A stretch of DNA of 64,000 nucleotides from Mycobacterium sp. Aquia_216 (GTDB lineage Bacteria; Actinomycetota; Actinomycetes; Mycobacteriales; Mycobacteriaceae), in the NCBI RefSeq assembly GCF_026723865.1, contig NZ_CP113529.1, positions 2,852,001-2,916,000 of the forward strand. Direction: 5' to 3'. Positions 11,025 through 22,409 of the stretch are shown here, piece by piece. The translations under genes and the position numbers were made by a program. How positions within the stretch are numbered: position 1 is the stretch's first letter; every line of letters starts with the position of its first letter. Below the pieces are notes generated by a model that was not told the origin of the DNA, made no database searches, and was given only the letters and a program-made list of their open reading frames with translations.

Positions 11025-11862
11025 CGCACCCCCTTCAACCCGTTCCTGGACTCGCTATGTCAACCGCTCGAACAGTACCCAAACCTCGATCACACCACGC
11101 CAGACCTGCGGCGGTCAGCTCAAAACGAGCGGCGTTCGGCGAGTGCGACCAGATCTTGATGAGTAAACCATGCCATTGGCCCCGACATCAGATCTTTCGT
11201 AACCCGGTATCGGATCGTAACTCGCCCGCGTGCGTATGGGGACGTTAGCAATGGGTGCAATCCCGTCATGAAGCAGGTGTTGTATGCGTCATTGTCCCGG
11301 GCAATGGTGATACATATTACATTGCTGCGCGATCCGTGCAGAAGGCCTCATGCGCCGTGGCCAGCTAACGAAGTCGTGGTGGTTCGCTGAGACGGGTCAG
11401 CGTGCGATTTGTCTTGTCAGATCACGAACGGCGATCCGCGCGGGCGGGGAAACGGATCCCTGCCAACCGGCGATGACACCGATCTTCGCACCCCGGATAG
11501 CTACCGCGTTTGCTGTGACCGCTACCCGACACCTCTCAGGTCTGAGCTGCGGGCCACGCCTCGGCGCGTGCCGCGGCATTCCTTCCCGGCAACCAACGAG
11601 CAACGAGACCGTAACTCGGTCGTTTTCTCTCCGCAGGTGCCGTACCCTTGGCGGGCGGCACACAGCCAATACCGTCGCTGCAGGTCACTGCACTTCAAGG
11701 CGTCAACGCCCGGGCGTTGCGCCGCGCACCGAATTGCCAAGCGGTGTCACGAGTGCTTAACGGATCACATCAGGAACTTTGTCGAAACCTCCGACCGAGC
11801 CTGTAGGCCTCCAGTATGGTTTGGAACGACCCCACTTATATCGAGAGAACGCCTGGAGAACT
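11025..11862. promoter_or_regulatory. 838-base divergent control region between mmpS and mbtH operons
   Basis: No coding gene is supported here; open frames such as 11350–11760 and 11409–11891 are GC-phase artefacts without ribosome binding sites or recognisable products. It must hold the divergent promoters of the export and peptide synthetase operons. The most A/T-rich stretch is near 11301–11325, where an imperfect inverted repeat (CAATGGTGATA, two bases, TATTACATTG) occupies 11302–11324. Such AT-rich pockets are plausible sites for Lsr2 or a specific regulator, but nothing identifies the factor. The region is long enough for an untranslated leader on either side. Confidence 0.5.
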
Positions 11863-12093
11863 GTGAGCACGAATCCGTTCGACGACGATAATGGCAGTTT
11901 TTTCGTGTTGGTCAATGATGAGGAGCAACACAGCTTGTGGCCGACGTTCGCCGACGTTCCCGCAGGGTGGCGGGTGGTATACGGCGAAGCCGACCGTGCG
12001 GCGTGCCTCGAGTACATCGAGCAGAACTGGCCCGATATCCGGCCCAAGAGTCTGCGCGATCGGCTGGCAGCGGGTCGGAGTTTTGATAAGTAA
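11863..12093 (+). CDS. mbtH: MbtH-like protein, NRPS adenylation-domain partner
   Basis: A 76-residue MbtH-family protein, the small chaperone/activator that binds NRPS adenylation domains. It shows the full signature: [33 protein letters not shown], and ENW-like [14 protein letters not shown] chose GTG 11863, which gives the canonical N-terminus and has GGAGA at 11855–11859; the longer open frame from 11779 adds residues the family lacks. It lies 44 bases upstream of mps1 in the same direction, so it almost certainly serves the four adenylation domains of Mps1 and Mps2. Confidence 0.95.
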   Translation: MSTNPFDDDNGSFFVLVNDEEQHSLWPTFADVPAGWRVVYGEADRAACLEYIEQNWPDIRPKSLRDRLAAGRSFDK

Positions 12094-12137
12094 ACCGCCT
12101 GGGTATGGGGACTCGGGTGGAGCTTTGGGGGACTCAC

Positions 12138-15100
12138 ATGGAAAGTGGTGAGCGGGCACATCCGCTGACACGGGGGCAGCTCGATATTTGGCTCTCGCAG
12201 GAAACCGGTTTCGCGGGTACCGAGTGGCAGCTTGGCCTTATGGTGTCGATCGAAGGCACCGTCGATCGCGATTTGCTGCAGCAGGCAATCCGGCAAGTGG
12301 TTGCGGAGGCCGAGCCGGGCAGGGCCGCGTTCTTCGAAGCCGGCGGTCACGTTTCCCAAAAGGCTGTCGAGTATCCGGATACAGAGCTGGGCTTTTATGA
12401 TTTCCGGGGCTCCGACGATCCGGTGCGAACGGCCCGCGAAACGGCGTCGTCAATTCAGCGCACGCCAATGCCATTCTCGGGTCCGCTTTTTACATTTGTG
12501 TTATTTCAAACACAAGACGAACAATTCTATTTGTTCGCTTGCTGCCACCACATCGCCGTGGACGGCATGGGCATGGCGCTGGTGGCTCGCCGGGTCGCCA
12601 CCGTCTATACAGCGCTTGTCGCCGGTCAACCGGTACCTGACCCGTACTTCGGTTCGTTGCAGGACCTGATCGACTGCGAGCAAGGCTACGAGGCCTCCGT
12701 CGACTATCGAGACGACCGGGCCTATTGGCAGGAGCACCTGCCCACCGACACCGGATTCAATTATCGGTTGCCCCAGGCCACCGTCGAGCGTGACCCGTAT
12801 CTGACTTCCGCGTCGGTTCAGTTGGACCCGGCAGTGGTGAGCCGAATGCAACAGCTGACGAAACAGTTGCGGGTTCGTCGGTATTCGGCCATTACCGCCG
12901 CCTGCGCGCTGTTGGTGCGCGGCTGGTCTGGCAATGCTTCCGAGGTGACGCTCGACTTCCCGGTCAGTCGCCGGGTAACGCCGGAGTCGAAGACACTCCC
13001 CGCGATGCTCGCCGGAGTTGTTCCACTTGTGTTGTCGACTTCCCCTGAGGCGACGGTCGCCGATTTTGTCGCCCACGTCGACACGCGAATTCGGGAGCTG
13101 TTGCAACATCAGCGTTTCCCGGTGCACGCCCTCGAGGGTGAGGGTGGCGCCCGGCAGGGCGCGAATCGCGTGGGCGTCAACTTCATCCCGTCCCGCCTGA
13201 CTCTGAACCTCGCGGGTGCACCCGCAACCGCGACATATACAAACCACGGCCCGGTGGGACACTTCGGATTCTTCTTCATCGGTGCCGGTGACCAGCTCTT
13301 CCTGAGCACCGCCGGTCCCGGGCAGCCCTTTGCGAATTTCGATGTCGCCGACTTGGCGGCGAATTTGCAGCGGGTGCTGTTGGCGATGGTCGAGGACCCC
13401 ACGGCGACATTGTCGTCGATCGAGGCCGTGGACGCCGATGACGCGGCTCGCCTCGACGAGGTCGGTAACCGGGCCGTCCTGACCGAGTTCGCACCCGCGA
13501 AGGTGTCGATTCCGGCGGTATTCGCCGAACACGTGGAGCAGACCCCCGAGGCAGTGGCGGTGACCTTCGAGGGCCGACCCACGACCTACCGGGAACTCGA
13601 TGAGGCCGCCAACCGATTGGCGCACCTCCTCGTCGACGAGGGAGTTGGCCCGGGCCACTGTGTGGCGCTTCAGTTTTCCCGTTCGGCCGACGCAATCATC
13701 GCGATCCTGGCGGTCTTGAAGACCGGAGCGGCATACCTGCCGATCGACCCCGCACTGCCCGCGGCGCGCACGGAGTTCATGCTTGCCGACGCCGCGCCGA
13801 CGGCCGCGGTGACCACCGCAGACCTGCGGTCGCGGTTGGACGGACAGGATCTGGTGGTCATCGACGTCGCCGATCCCCGCATCGCGGCCCAGCCCAGCAC
13901 GGCACTGCCGACACCGGACCCGGACAACATCGCCCATATCATTTACACATCCGGCACCACCGGCACACCCAAAGGTGTTGCCGTCACTCATCACAACGTC
14001 ACGCAACTGTTCGCGCGCTTCGATGCCGGCCTGCCACGCACGGGCGTCTGGTCGCAGTGCCACTCGCTGGCCTTCGATTTCTCGGTGTGGGAAATTTGGG
14101 CGGCCCTGCTCGGGGGCAGGCGCTTGGTGGTTGTGCCCGAATCGGTGACCCGCTCACCGGAAGACTTCCACGCATTGCTCGTCGGCGAACACGTCAGCGT
14201 GCTCACCCAGACGCCTTCCGCGGTCGGGATGCTCTCACCCGAGGGCTTGGAAACGGCCGCGTTGGTGGTGGCGGGCGAGGCCTGCCCGGCCGAGGTCATG
14301 GATCAGTGGGCGCCCGGGCGAGTGATGGTCAACGGGTACGGCCCCACCGAGACCACGGTGTGTGTGGCGATCAGTGCCCCGCTGGTGGCGGGATCGGGCG
14401 TGGTGCCGATCGGCTCGCCGGTCCCGGGCGCCGCGTTGTTCGTGCTGGACAGGTGGCTGAAGCCGGTGCCGCCCGGCGTCGTCGGCGAGTTGTACGTGGC
14501 CGGTGCCGGTGTGGCGTGCGGATATGTGCGCCGGGCCGGCTTGACCTCGTCGCGCTTTGTGGCATGCCCGTTCGGGCAGCCGGGGGAGCGGATGTACCGC
14601 ACCGGGGACCTGGTCTCGTGGGGCGATGATGGACAACTGCTCTACCTGGGTCGTGCCGACGAGCAGGTCAAGATCCGCGGGTATCGCATCGAGCTGGGCG
14701 AGGTGCAAGCAGCCCTGGCCGCGCTGGACGATGTCAAGCAGGCAGCGGTTATCGCCCGCGAGGACCGTCCCGGCGACAAGCGCCTGGTCGGCTATGTCAC
14801 CGGCGCGGTCGACCCCGCCGCGGCGCGGGCCACGCTGGCCGAGCGGTTGCCCGCGTACATGGTGCCGGCCGCGGTGGTCGTCTTGGAGGCACTGCCCCTG
14901 ACCCCCAACGGCAAGCTGGACACCCGCGCCCTGCCGGCACCCGAATACCACAACGTCGGCGGCGCGTACCGTGCCCCGACGACCGCGGTCGAAGAGGTCC
15001 TGGCCGGTATCTACGCCGAAATCCTGGGTCTCGAACGGGTCGGGATCGATGACTCGTTCTTCGACCTGGGCGGCGACAGCATCTTGTCGATGCAGGTGGT

Positions 15101-18100
15101 GGCGCGGGCCCGGGCGGCCGGCGTGCTGCTGCGTCCCCGTGACATCTTCGTCGAGCAGTCCGTGGCCCGGCTGGCCCAGGTCGCCAGTGTGACCACCGGT
15201 GAGATCGGTGCGGTCGACGAGGGCCTTGGGGAGGTCGTGGCCACGCCGATCATCCGCTGGCTGCAAGACATCGAGGGTCCGGTCGAGCAGTTCAACCAGT
15301 CGATGGTGGTGCAGGCTCCCGCCGGGGCGACGGAAGCCGACGTCGCGGTGGTGCTGCAGGCCTTGGTGGATCGGCATGCCACCCTGCGGATGCGGGCCGA
15401 CGACGACGGTGCCGGCGGCTGGTCGCTGTGGGTGCCCGAAGTCGAGTCGCTGGAGGCCGCTGGTCTGGTGCACTCGGTCGACGTCTTGTCCGACGAGGCG
15501 CTCGTCGAAGCGCGGTCGCGGCTGAACCCGGCCACCGGGGCGATGCTCAGCGCGCTGTGGGTCACCTCGACCTCCCAACTGGCGTTGATCATTCACCACC
15601 TGGCCGTCGATGGCGTGTCGTGGCGAATCTTGTTGGAAGACTTGAACATTGCCTGGGCCCAGCATCACAGCGGGCAAGAGGTGGAGTTGCCGGCGCCCGG
15701 CACGTCGTTCGCCCGGTGGTCGGCACTGCTCGAGGAGCATGCTCGCGACGCGGCCGTCGTCCAGCAGGCCGACGCCTGGCGGCGGGTGGCGGCCACCCCG
15801 GCCGTGTTGCCGGCGGTCCAGCCGGCGGTGGATACCCAGGCCAGCGCCGGACGGTTGTCGGTGGACCTGGATGTCGACACCACCCGGCTGCTGTTGGGAG
15901 AGGTCCCGGCCGCGTTTCACGCTGGGGTGCAAGACATTCTGTTGATCGCGTTCGGGTTGGCCTGGGCGGAATTTCTGGGCACCCCCGGGACGCCGCTCGG
16001 CATCGATGTCGAGGGCCACGGGCGCCACGAGGAGCTGACTCCGTACGTGGACCTGTCGCGCACGGTCGGGTGGTTCACCACGAAGTATCCCGTGTCGCTG
16101 ACCGTGGGCGGGCTGGACTGGGCGCGGGTGACCGCCGGTGACCCGGCACTCGGCCCGGTCATCAAAGACGTCAAGGAGCAGCTGCGCGCCCTGCCCGACG
16201 GACTGACCTACGGCCTGCTGCGGTATCTGAACCCCGAGGTGGACCTGGCCGGAACCGATCCGGCGATCGGTTTCAACTACTTGGGCCGCATGGGCGCCTC
16301 GGCAGCCGAGCTCTCCGAGGACCTGTGGCGAGTCAGCCAGGAAAGCCTCGCCCTGGCCGGTGCGGCCGCGGCGATCCCGATGCCGCTGGCACACACCGTG
16401 GAGCTCAACGCCGGCACGGTCGACAGCGAAGCCGGTCCGCACCTGCACGCCAACTGGACCTGGGCACCTTCAGCGCTCGACGACAGCCAGATCAACCGGC
16501 TCAGCCAATTGTGGTTCGACGCCCTGGCCGGGATTTGCGCGCATGTCCGCCGCGGTGGCGGCGGCCTGACACCGTCCGACGTCGCCCCGGCGCGTCTGAG
16601 CCAGCAGCAAATCGACGATCTGTCCCGGCAGATCCGGATCGCCGATGTGCTCCCGCTGACCCCCGTGCAGCAGGGACTGTTGTTCCACACCGCGCTCGCG
16701 GAGGGCTCGGGCGACGATTTGTACGCGGTGCAACTGGGCATCACGGTGACCGGCCCGCTCGACCAGAAGCGGCTGCGCGAGGCCGTGCAGGCGGTCGTCA
16801 ACCGCCACCCCAACTTGGCGGCGCGGTTCTGCCAGCAGTTCGACGAGCCGATTCAGATCATTCCGGCCGATCCCGTCATAGCGTGGCAGTACGTCGAAAT
16901 GGCCGGCGGGGACGCCGAAGTCGATGAGCGGGTGCAACGGCTGTGCGCCGACGAACGCGCCGCCGTCTGCGACATCGCCGACCAGCCGGCGTTCCGGGTG
17001 GCTTTGATCCGCACCGCAGACAACCGGCATCGGCTTGTCCTGACCATCCACCACATCGTCATCGATGGCTGGTCGCTGCCGATCCTGCTGCAGGAGATCT
17101 TCACGCTCTATTACGGGCAGCGATTGCCCGCCGCCCCGGCCTATCGCAATTTTGTCACCTGGCTGGGCGAACAGGACCGCGACGCCGCCCAGGCGGCGTG
17201 GGCCGAAGTGCTGGCCGGCTTCGACACGCCCACCCTGGTCAGTCCGCCCGGCCAGGCGGCGGAGCGCGGGGTCGAGTCGTACCGGGTACCGGCCGACACG
17301 ACCCAGGCCCTCACCGAGCTGGCCCGCTCGAACCACACCACCGTCAGCAATGTGTTGCAGGCGGCATGGGCGCAGGTGCTGATGTGGCTGACCGGCCATC
17401 AGGACGTCGCCTTCGGCACCGCGGTCTCCGGCCGGCCCAGCGAGTTGGTAGGCGCGGAAGCGCTGGTGGGACTGTTGATCAACACGATTCCGGTGCGGGC
17501 CCACGCCACCGCGACGACCACCATCGCCGACTTGATGGCCCAGCTGCAACGCGCCCACAACGACACCCTCGAGTACGACCACCTGGCGCTGCGCGATATC
17601 CACCGGGTGACCGGTCACGACCAGCTGTTCGACACTCTTTTCCTCTACGAGAACTACCCGGTCGACACCGGCGCGCTGTTGGGCGTCCACGAGTTGGCCA
17701 TCACCGACTTCAGCAGTCGCGAATTCAATCACTACCCGCTTTCGGTGGTGGTGACGCCGGGCCACGAACTGAGCCTGCGCGTCGAATTCGACAGCCAGGT
17801 GTTCGACGTGGCTACCGTCGACTCGCTGATCGAGCGGTTGCGGCGGGTGTTGGTCACGATGACCACCGATCCCACGCGACGGCTGTCGGCGATCGATCTG
17901 CTTGACGACGATGAGCATTCCCGGCTCGAGGAGTGGGGCAACCGTGCGGTGCTGACGCAGCCCGCGAGCGCGCCGGTGTCGATTCCTGAACTGTTCGCCG
18001 CACAGGTCGCACGCGCTCCGGAGGCGGTGGCGGTCAACTGCGGCGAGGGGTCGTGGACGTACCGCGAGCTCGACGAGGCCGCAAATCGATTGGCGCACTT

Positions 18101-21100
18101 GCTATCCGATCGCGGCGCCGGCCCGGGCGAACGAGTAGCGGTGCTGCTCAACCGATCCGCCGAAGCGATCGTGTCGCTGCTGGCAGTGTTGAAGACCGGG
18201 GCGGCTTACTTGCCGATGGATCCCGCGCATCCAACGGCGCGGATGGAGTTCATGCTGTCCGACTCCGCGCCGATCGCCGCTGTCACCAGCGCGGACCTGC
18301 GTCCGCGGCTGGAGGGGGTCGACCTGCAGGTCATCGACATCGACGACCCGGCCGTCGCCGCTGCCCCCAACACCGCATTGCCGACACCCGCGGCCGACCA
18401 CGTTGCGTACATCATCTACACCTCGGGCACCACGGGTAAGCCCAAGGGCGTGGCCGTCACCCATCGAAACGTGACCCAGTTGCTCGAGTCCCTCGACGCT
18501 GAGATGGAGCTGGGACAGGTGTGGACGCAGTGCCACTCCCTGGCCTTCGACTACTCGGTGTGGGAGATCTGGGGCGCGTTGCTGCACGGCGGCCGGGTGG
18601 TCGTGGTGCCCGACTCCGTGGTCCGCTCACCGGAAGACCTGCACGCCTTACTGGTCAGCGAACAAGTCAGCGTCTTGAGCCAGACTCCTTCGGCGTTCTA
18701 CGCGCTGCAAGCCGCCGACGCGCTGGCGCCCGAGCTGGGACAACAGCTGAAGCTTCAGACCGTGGTGTTCGGCGGCGAAGCGCTTGAGCCGCAACGTCTT
18801 CAGCCGTGGTTGCACAACCACCCGGGACTGCCACGCATGATCAACATGTACGGCATCACCGAGACGACCGTGCACGCCTCGTTCCGGGAGATCGTCGACG
18901 CCGACGTCGACAGCAACAACAGCCCCATCGGGGTGCCGCTGGCTCATCTCGCCTTCTTCGTGCTGGACGGCTGGCTGCGGCCCGTCGCGCCCGGCGTGGT
19001 CGGTGAGTTGTATGTGGCCGGCGCCGGTGTCGCGAGCGGATATGTCGGCCGCCCGGACCTGACGACGACCCGGTTCGTCGCTTGCCCGTTCGGTGGGCCC
19101 GGATCGCGGATGTATCGCACCGGGGACCTGGTGTCCTGGGGTACCGACGGACAGCTGCGGTACATGGGACGCGCCGACAAGCAGGTCAAGATCCGCGGCT
19201 ACCGCATCGAACTCGGTGAGATCCAGGCGGCGCTGGCCGGTGTGGACGGGGTATCGCAGGCGGCGGTGATCGCTCGCGAGGATCGCCCCGGCGACAAGCG
19301 TCTGGTCGGCTACGTCACCGGAACCGCGGACCCGACCGAGATCCGCAGCCAGCTGGCCGAGCGACTCCCGACGTACATGGTGCCGGTCGCGGTGGTGGTG
19401 CTGGACGCGCTGCCGTTGACGGTCAACGGAAAGCTCGACACCCGCGCCCTGCCCGCGCCGGAATACTCCGACGTCGACAGTTACCGCGCCCCGACCGATG
19501 CGATCGAGGAGATCTTGGCCGGGGTCTACGCCCAGGTGCTGGGCGTCGAGCGGGTCGGTGTCGACGACTCGTTCTTTGACTTGGGCGGCGACAGCATCTT
19601 GTCGATGCAGGTGGTGGCCCGGGCCCGGGCGGCCGGCGTATTGTGCCGTCCGCGTGACATTTTCGTTGAGCAGACCGTGGCGCGGCTGGCACGGGTGGCC
19701 CGAATGGGTGCCGAGGGCGATGGTGCGGTCGATGAGGGTCTGGGCGAGGTCGTCGCCACCCCGATCATTCGCTGGCTGCAGGACACCGACGGCCCGGTCG
19801 AGCAGTTCAACCAGACGATGGTGGTGCAGGCTCCCGACGGGGTGACCGAAGCCGATGCGGCAATCGTGCTGCAGGCCTTGGTGGATCGGCACGCCATGTT
19901 GCGGCTGCGCGTCGACGACGACGGCGCCGGTGGTTGGTCGTTGTGGGTGCCCGAGGTCGGCGCGGTGGATGCCACTGCGCTGCTGCAGTCGGTCGACGTG
20001 TTGTCGGATGACGCGCTCGTCGAGTCGCGGTCGCGGTTGAGCCTGGCCGCCGGTGTGATGCTCAGCGCGCTGTGGGTCAACTCCACGTCCCAGTTGGTGT
20101 TGATCATTCACCATCTGGCTGTCGATGGTGTGTCGTGGCGAATCCTGTTGGAAGACCTGAACATTGCCTGGGCCCAGCATCACAGCGGGCAAGAGGTGGC
20201 GTTGCCGGCACCCGGGACGTCGTTCGCCCGGTGGTCGTCGATGCTGGATGCGCACGCGCGCGTGCCAGAGGTCGTAGCCCAGGCCGAGGCGTGGCGGCAG
20301 GTGGCCGCCGTGCCTGCCGCGCTGCCGGCGGTGCAGCCGACGACGGACACATTTGCCACGGCCGGACAACTGTCGGTCGGGCTGGACGTCGAGACGACCC
20401 GGCTGCTGTTGGGTGAGGTGCCGGCGGCGTTTCACGCTGGGGTGCAAGACATTCTGTTGATCGCGTTCGGGTTGGCCTGGGCGGAGTTCCTGGGGACCGG
20501 AGGCTCGCCGATCGGTATCGATGTCGAGGGGCATGGCCGTCACGAGGAATTGGCGGCCGATGTCGACTTGTCGCGGACGGTGGGGTGGTTCACCACCAAG
20601 TACCCGGTGGCGCTGGCCGTCGGTGAGCTCGGCTGGACGCAGGTGGTGGCCGGTGATTCGGCGCTGGGGCCGGTGATCAAGGACGCGAAGGAACAGCTGC
20701 GCGGCCTGCCCGATCCGCTGACCTACGGTCTGCTGCGGTACCTGAACCCCGACGTCGACCTGGACGGATCCGACCCGGCCATCGGCTTCAACTACCTGGG
20801 CCGTCTGGGCGCGGGCGCGACCGATCTCTCCGGTGACCTGTGGCAGGTCTCCCAGGACGACTTGCCGGCCGTGGCGGCAGCAACAGCCGTCGCTATGCCG
20901 CTGGCACACACCGTCGAACTCAACGCCGGCACGATGGACACCGAGGATGGCCCGCAGCTGCAGGCCAACTGGACGTGGGCGTCGTCGGCACTCGATCAGG
21001 CCCAGGCCAATCGGTTGAGCCAGCTATGGTTCGACGCGCTGTCGGGCATCTGCGCGCACGTGCGCGATGGTGGCGGAGGCTTGACGCCGTCCGACCTGGC

Positions 21101-22409
21101 GCCCGCGCGTATCAGCCAGCAGCAAATCGACGAACTGCAGCAAACCGATCAAATCGCTGATGTGTTGCCGCTCACCCCGCTTCAGCAGGGCCTGTTCTTC
21201 CACGCCAGTACCGCAGAGGACCTCGGCGTCAGCGGCGACGACCTGTATGCGGTGCAGCTGGACATCACCATCACCGGTGCCGTCGACCAGGACCGGCTGC
21301 GCGATGCGGTGCACACCGTCGTCACCCGGCACCCGCACCTGGTGGCACGCTTCAGCGGTGACTTCGACGAGCCGCTGCAGATTCTGCCGGCTGAACCCGA
21401 ATTGACTTGGCAGTACCTCGAATTGGACGAAGGCGACGTCGACGAGCAGGTTGAGCAGGTGTCCGCTGCCGAGCGTGCTGCCGTCTGCGATCTCGTCGAC
21501 AAGCCGGCCTTCCGGGCGGCATTGCTGCGCACCGCGGAAGATCAGTATCGGTTCGTGCTGACCAATCACCACATCGTTCTGGACGGCTGGTCGAAACCGC
21601 TTCTGCTGCAAGAGATTTTCGCCAGCTACTACGGACACCGGCTGCCTGCAGCCGTGTCGTATCGCAAGTTTGTCACCTGGCTGGCCGGTCAGGATCGCAG
21701 TGCGGCCCGGGCGGCGTGGCGTGAGGTGTTCGACGGCTTCGACACCCCGACGCTGGTTGGTCCGCCGCAGCGGATGGGGCTTGGGGCGCGGGGCGTCGAA
21801 GAGTTCCAGGTGTCCGCGGAGACCACGCTCGCTCTGAGCGAGCTGGCCCGTTCCTGCCGGACCACCGTCAGCACGGTACTGCAGGCCGCGTGGGCGCAGC
21901 TGCTGATGCGGATGACCGGTCAACCGGATGTCGCCTTCGGCACCGCGGTTTCGGGACGGCCGACGGACCTGCCCGGCGCGGAATCCATTGTGGGGCTGAT
22001 GATCAACACGGTGCCGATCCGGGCCAACATCAACTCGGCCACCACCATCGAGGACTTGCTCGGCCAACTGCAAAGCTCTTACACCGACACGCTCGAACAC
22101 CAGTATTTGGGGTTGAACGAAATTCACCGAATCACCGGGCACGACCAGCTCTTTGACACCATGTTCGTCTACGAGAACTACCCGATCGACACCGCGGCGT
22201 TGTCGGGCGTTCAGGATCTGTCGATCACCAGGTTCACCAACCGCGAATACAACCACTACCCGCTTTCGGTGCAAGCCGTGCCGGGTCACGAGCTGGGCCT
22301 TCGCGTCGAGTACGACACGGACGTGTTCGACAAGGCCAGCATCGAAACGTTGGTCGAGCGGCTGCGGCGGGTGCTGGTGGCCATGACCGACGATGCAGGG
22401 GACGAGTAA
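12138..22409 (+). CDS. mps1: GPL peptide synthetase Mps1: modules 1 and 2 plus the condensation domain of module 3
   Basis: A ~3423-residue NRPS. Domains (approximate residues): C1 20–440 with HHIAVDG at ~136; A1 457–935 with [11 protein letters not shown] at ~598; T1 with LGGDSI at ~977; E1 1035–1470 with HHLAVDG at ~1152; C2 from 1500, HHIVIDG ~1638; A2 from ~1949, [11 protein letters not shown] ~2090; T2 LGGDSI ~2482; E2 from ~2540; C3 from ~3005, HHIVLDG ~3143, to the C-terminus. An N-terminal C domain implies a preformed acyl donor (lipo-initiation). Aligned to GrsA, A1 lining residues read D-F-W-T-V-A-G-V-C (Phe-like) and A2 D-Y-W-S-V-G-M-V-H (Thr-like). Both modules epimerise. ATG 12138 is preferred over 12105 because GGGGGA at 12127–12132 is well placed. 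The stop overlaps the mps2 start (TAATG). Confidence 0.93.
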   Translation: MESGERAHPLTRGQLDIWLSQETGFAGTEWQLGLMVSIEGTVDRDLLQQAIRQVVAEAEPGRAAFFEAGGHVSQKAVEYPDTELGFYDFRGSDDPVRTARETASSIQRTPMPFSGPLFTFVLFQTQDEQFYLFACCHHIAVDGMGMALVARRVATVYTALVAGQPVPDPYFGSLQDLIDCEQGYEASVDYRDDRAYWQEHLPTDTGFNYRLPQATVERDPYLTSASVQLDPAVVSRMQQLTKQLRVRRYSAITAACALLVRGWSGNASEVTLDFPVSRRVTPESKTLPAMLAGVVPLVLSTSPEATVADFVAHVDTRIRELLQHQRFPVHALEGEGGARQGANRVGVNFIPSRLTLNLAGAPATATYTNHGPVGHFGFFFIGAGDQLFLSTAGPGQPFANFDVADLAANLQRVLLAMVEDPTATLSSIEAVDADDAARLDEVGNRAVLTEFAPAKVSIPAVFAEHVEQTPEAVAVTFEGRPTTYRELDEAANRLAHLLVDEGVGPGHCVALQFSRSADAIIAILAVLKTGAAYLPIDPALPAARTEFMLADAAPTAAVTTADLRSRLDGQDLVVIDVADPRIAAQPSTALPTPDPDNIAHIIYTSGTTGTPKGVAVTHHNVTQLFARFDAGLPRTGVWSQCHSLAFDFSVWEIWAALLGGRRLVVVPESVTRSPEDFHALLVGEHVSVLTQTPSAVGMLSPEGLETAALVVAGEACPAEVMDQWAPGRVMVNGYGPTETTVCVAISAPLVAGSGVVPIGSPVPGAALFVLDRWLKPVPPGVVGELYVAGAGVACGYVRRAGLTSSRFVACPFGQPGERMYRTGDLVSWGDDGQLLYLGRADEQVKIRGYRIELGEVQAALAALDDVKQAAVIAREDRPGDKRLVGYVTGAVDPAAARATLAERLPAYMVPAAVVVLEALPLTPNGKLDTRALPAPEYHNVGGAYRAPTTAVEEVLAGIYAEILGLERVGIDDSFFDLGGDSILSMQVVARARAAGVLLRPRDIFVEQSVARLAQVASVTTGEIGAVDEGLGEVVATPIIRWLQDIEGPVEQFNQSMVVQAPAGATEADVAVVLQALVDRHATLRMRADDDGAGGWSLWVPEVESLEAAGLVHSVDVLSDEALVEARSRLNPATGAMLSALWVTSTSQLALIIHHLAVDGVSWRILLEDLNIAWAQHHSGQEVELPAPGTSFARWSALLEEHARDAAVVQQADAWRRVAATPAVLPAVQPAVDTQASAGRLSVDLDVDTTRLLLGEVPAAFHAGVQDILLIAFGLAWAEFLGTPGTPLGIDVEGHGRHEELTPYVDLSRTVGWFTTKYPVSLTVGGLDWARVTAGDPALGPVIKDVKEQLRALPDGLTYGLLRYLNPEVDLAGTDPAIGFNYLGRMGASAAELSEDLWRVSQESLALAGAAAAIPMPLAHTVELNAGTVDSEAGPHLHANWTWAPSALDDSQINRLSQLWFDALAGICAHVRRGGGGLTPSDVAPARLSQQQIDDLSRQIRIADVLPLTPVQQGLLFHTALAEGSGDDLYAVQLGITVTGPLDQKRLREAVQAVVNRHPNLAARFCQQFDEPIQIIPADPVIAWQYVEMAGGDAEVDERVQRLCADERAAVCDIADQPAFRVALIRTADNRHRLVLTIHHIVIDGWSLPILLQEIFTLYYGQRLPAAPAYRNFVTWLGEQDRDAAQAAWAEVLAGFDTPTLVSPPGQAAERGVESYRVPADTTQALTELARSNHTTVSNVLQAAWAQVLMWLTGHQDVAFGTAVSGRPSELVGAEALVGLLINTIPVRAHATATTTIADLMAQLQRAHNDTLEYDHLALRDIHRVTGHDQLFDTLFLYENYPVDTGALLGVHELAITDFSSREFNHYPLSVVVTPGHELSLRVEFDSQVFDVATVDSLIERLRRVLVTMTTDPTRRLSAIDLLDDDEHSRLEEWGNRAVLTQPASAPVSIPELFAAQVARAPEAVAVNCGEGSWTYRELDEAANRLAHLLSDRGAGPGERVAVLLNRSAEAIVSLLAVLKTGAAYLPMDPAHPTARMEFMLSDSAPIAAVTSADLRPRLEGVDLQVIDIDDPAVAAAPNTALPTPAADHVAYIIYTSGTTGKPKGVAVTHRNVTQLLESLDAEMELGQVWTQCHSLAFDYSVWEIWGALLHGGRVVVVPDSVVRSPEDLHALLVSEQVSVLSQTPSAFYALQAADALAPELGQQLKLQTVVFGGEALEPQRLQPWLHNHPGLPRMINMYGITETTVHASFREIVDADVDSNNSPIGVPLAHLAFFVLDGWLRPVAPGVVGELYVAGAGVASGYVGRPDLTTTRFVACPFGGPGSRMYRTGDLVSWGTDGQLRYMGRADKQVKIRGYRIELGEIQAALAGVDGVSQAAVIAREDRPGDKRLVGYVTGTADPTEIRSQLAERLPTYMVPVAVVVLDALPLTVNGKLDTRALPAPEYSDVDSYRAPTDAIEEILAGVYAQVLGVERVGVDDSFFDLGGDSILSMQVVARARAAGVLCRPRDIFVEQTVARLARVARMGAEGDGAVDEGLGEVVATPIIRWLQDTDGPVEQFNQTMVVQAPDGVTEADAAIVLQALVDRHAMLRLRVDDDGAGGWSLWVPEVGAVDATALLQSVDVLSDDALVESRSRLSLAAGVMLSALWVNSTSQLVLIIHHLAVDGVSWRILLEDLNIAWAQHHSGQEVALPAPGTSFARWSSMLDAHARVPEVVAQAEAWRQVAAVPAALPAVQPTTDTFATAGQLSVGLDVETTRLLLGEVPAAFHAGVQDILLIAFGLAWAEFLGTGGSPIGIDVEGHGRHEELAADVDLSRTVGWFTTKYPVALAVGELGWTQVVAGDSALGPVIKDAKEQLRGLPDPLTYGLLRYLNPDVDLDGSDPAIGFNYLGRLGAGATDLSGDLWQVSQDDLPAVAAATAVAMPLAHTVELNAGTMDTEDGPQLQANWTWASSALDQAQANRLSQLWFDALSGICAHVRDGGGGLTPSDLAPARISQQQIDELQQTDQIADVLPLTPLQQGLFFHASTAEDLGVSGDDLYAVQLDITITGAVDQDRLRDAVHTVVTRHPHLVARFSGDFDEPLQILPAEPELTWQYLELDEGDVDEQVEQVSAAERAAVCDLVDKPAFRAALLRTAEDQYRFVLTNHHIVLDGWSKPLLLQEIFASYYGHRLPAAVSYRKFVTWLAGQDRSAARAAWREVFDGFDTPTLVGPPQRMGLGARGVEEFQVSAETTLALSELARSCRTTVSTVLQAAWAQLLMRMTGQPDVAFGTAVSGRPTDLPGAESIVGLMINTVPIRANINSATTIEDLLGQLQSSYTDTLEHQYLGLNEIHRITGHDQLFDTMFVYENYPIDTAALSGVQDLSITRFTNREYNHYPLSVQAVPGHELGLRVEYDTDVFDKASIETLVERLRRVLVAMTDDAGDE
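15912..15970 (+). repeat. epimerization-domain repeat tract, copy 1 (E1)
   Basis: A 59-base tract inside the E1 domain, encoding the [20 protein letters not shown] segment. It is base-for-base identical to 20427–20485 in E2 and differs at one base from 24929–24987 in E3. Identity persists at third codon positions, which protein constraint alone does not demand. Confidence 0.9.
20427..20485 (+). repeat. epimerization-domain repeat tract, copy 2 (E2)
   Basis: Exact copy of the E1 tract at 15912–15970. A further exact 34-base match between E1 and E2 lies upstream in the same domains (from GCCTGGGCCCAGCATC at 15651 and 20166), so homogenisation extends over a larger part of the domain in patches. 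Confidence 0.9.

Noticed and set aside
11779..11862. Longer mbtH start adding 28 residues
   Set aside because: The MbtH family starts at the NPFDDD region; GTG 11863 has a ribosome binding site and the extra residues match nothing.
11350..11891. Open frames in the mmpS–mbtH gap
   Set aside because: No ribosome binding site, no recognisable product, overlapping frames on both strands as expected of GC-rich noncoding DNA.
14235..16448. 737-codon minus-strand open frame inside mps1 (and the similar 753-codon frame at 18648–20909)
   Set aside because: Antisense shadows of the repeated A/T/E domains; they resemble each other only because the modules do.
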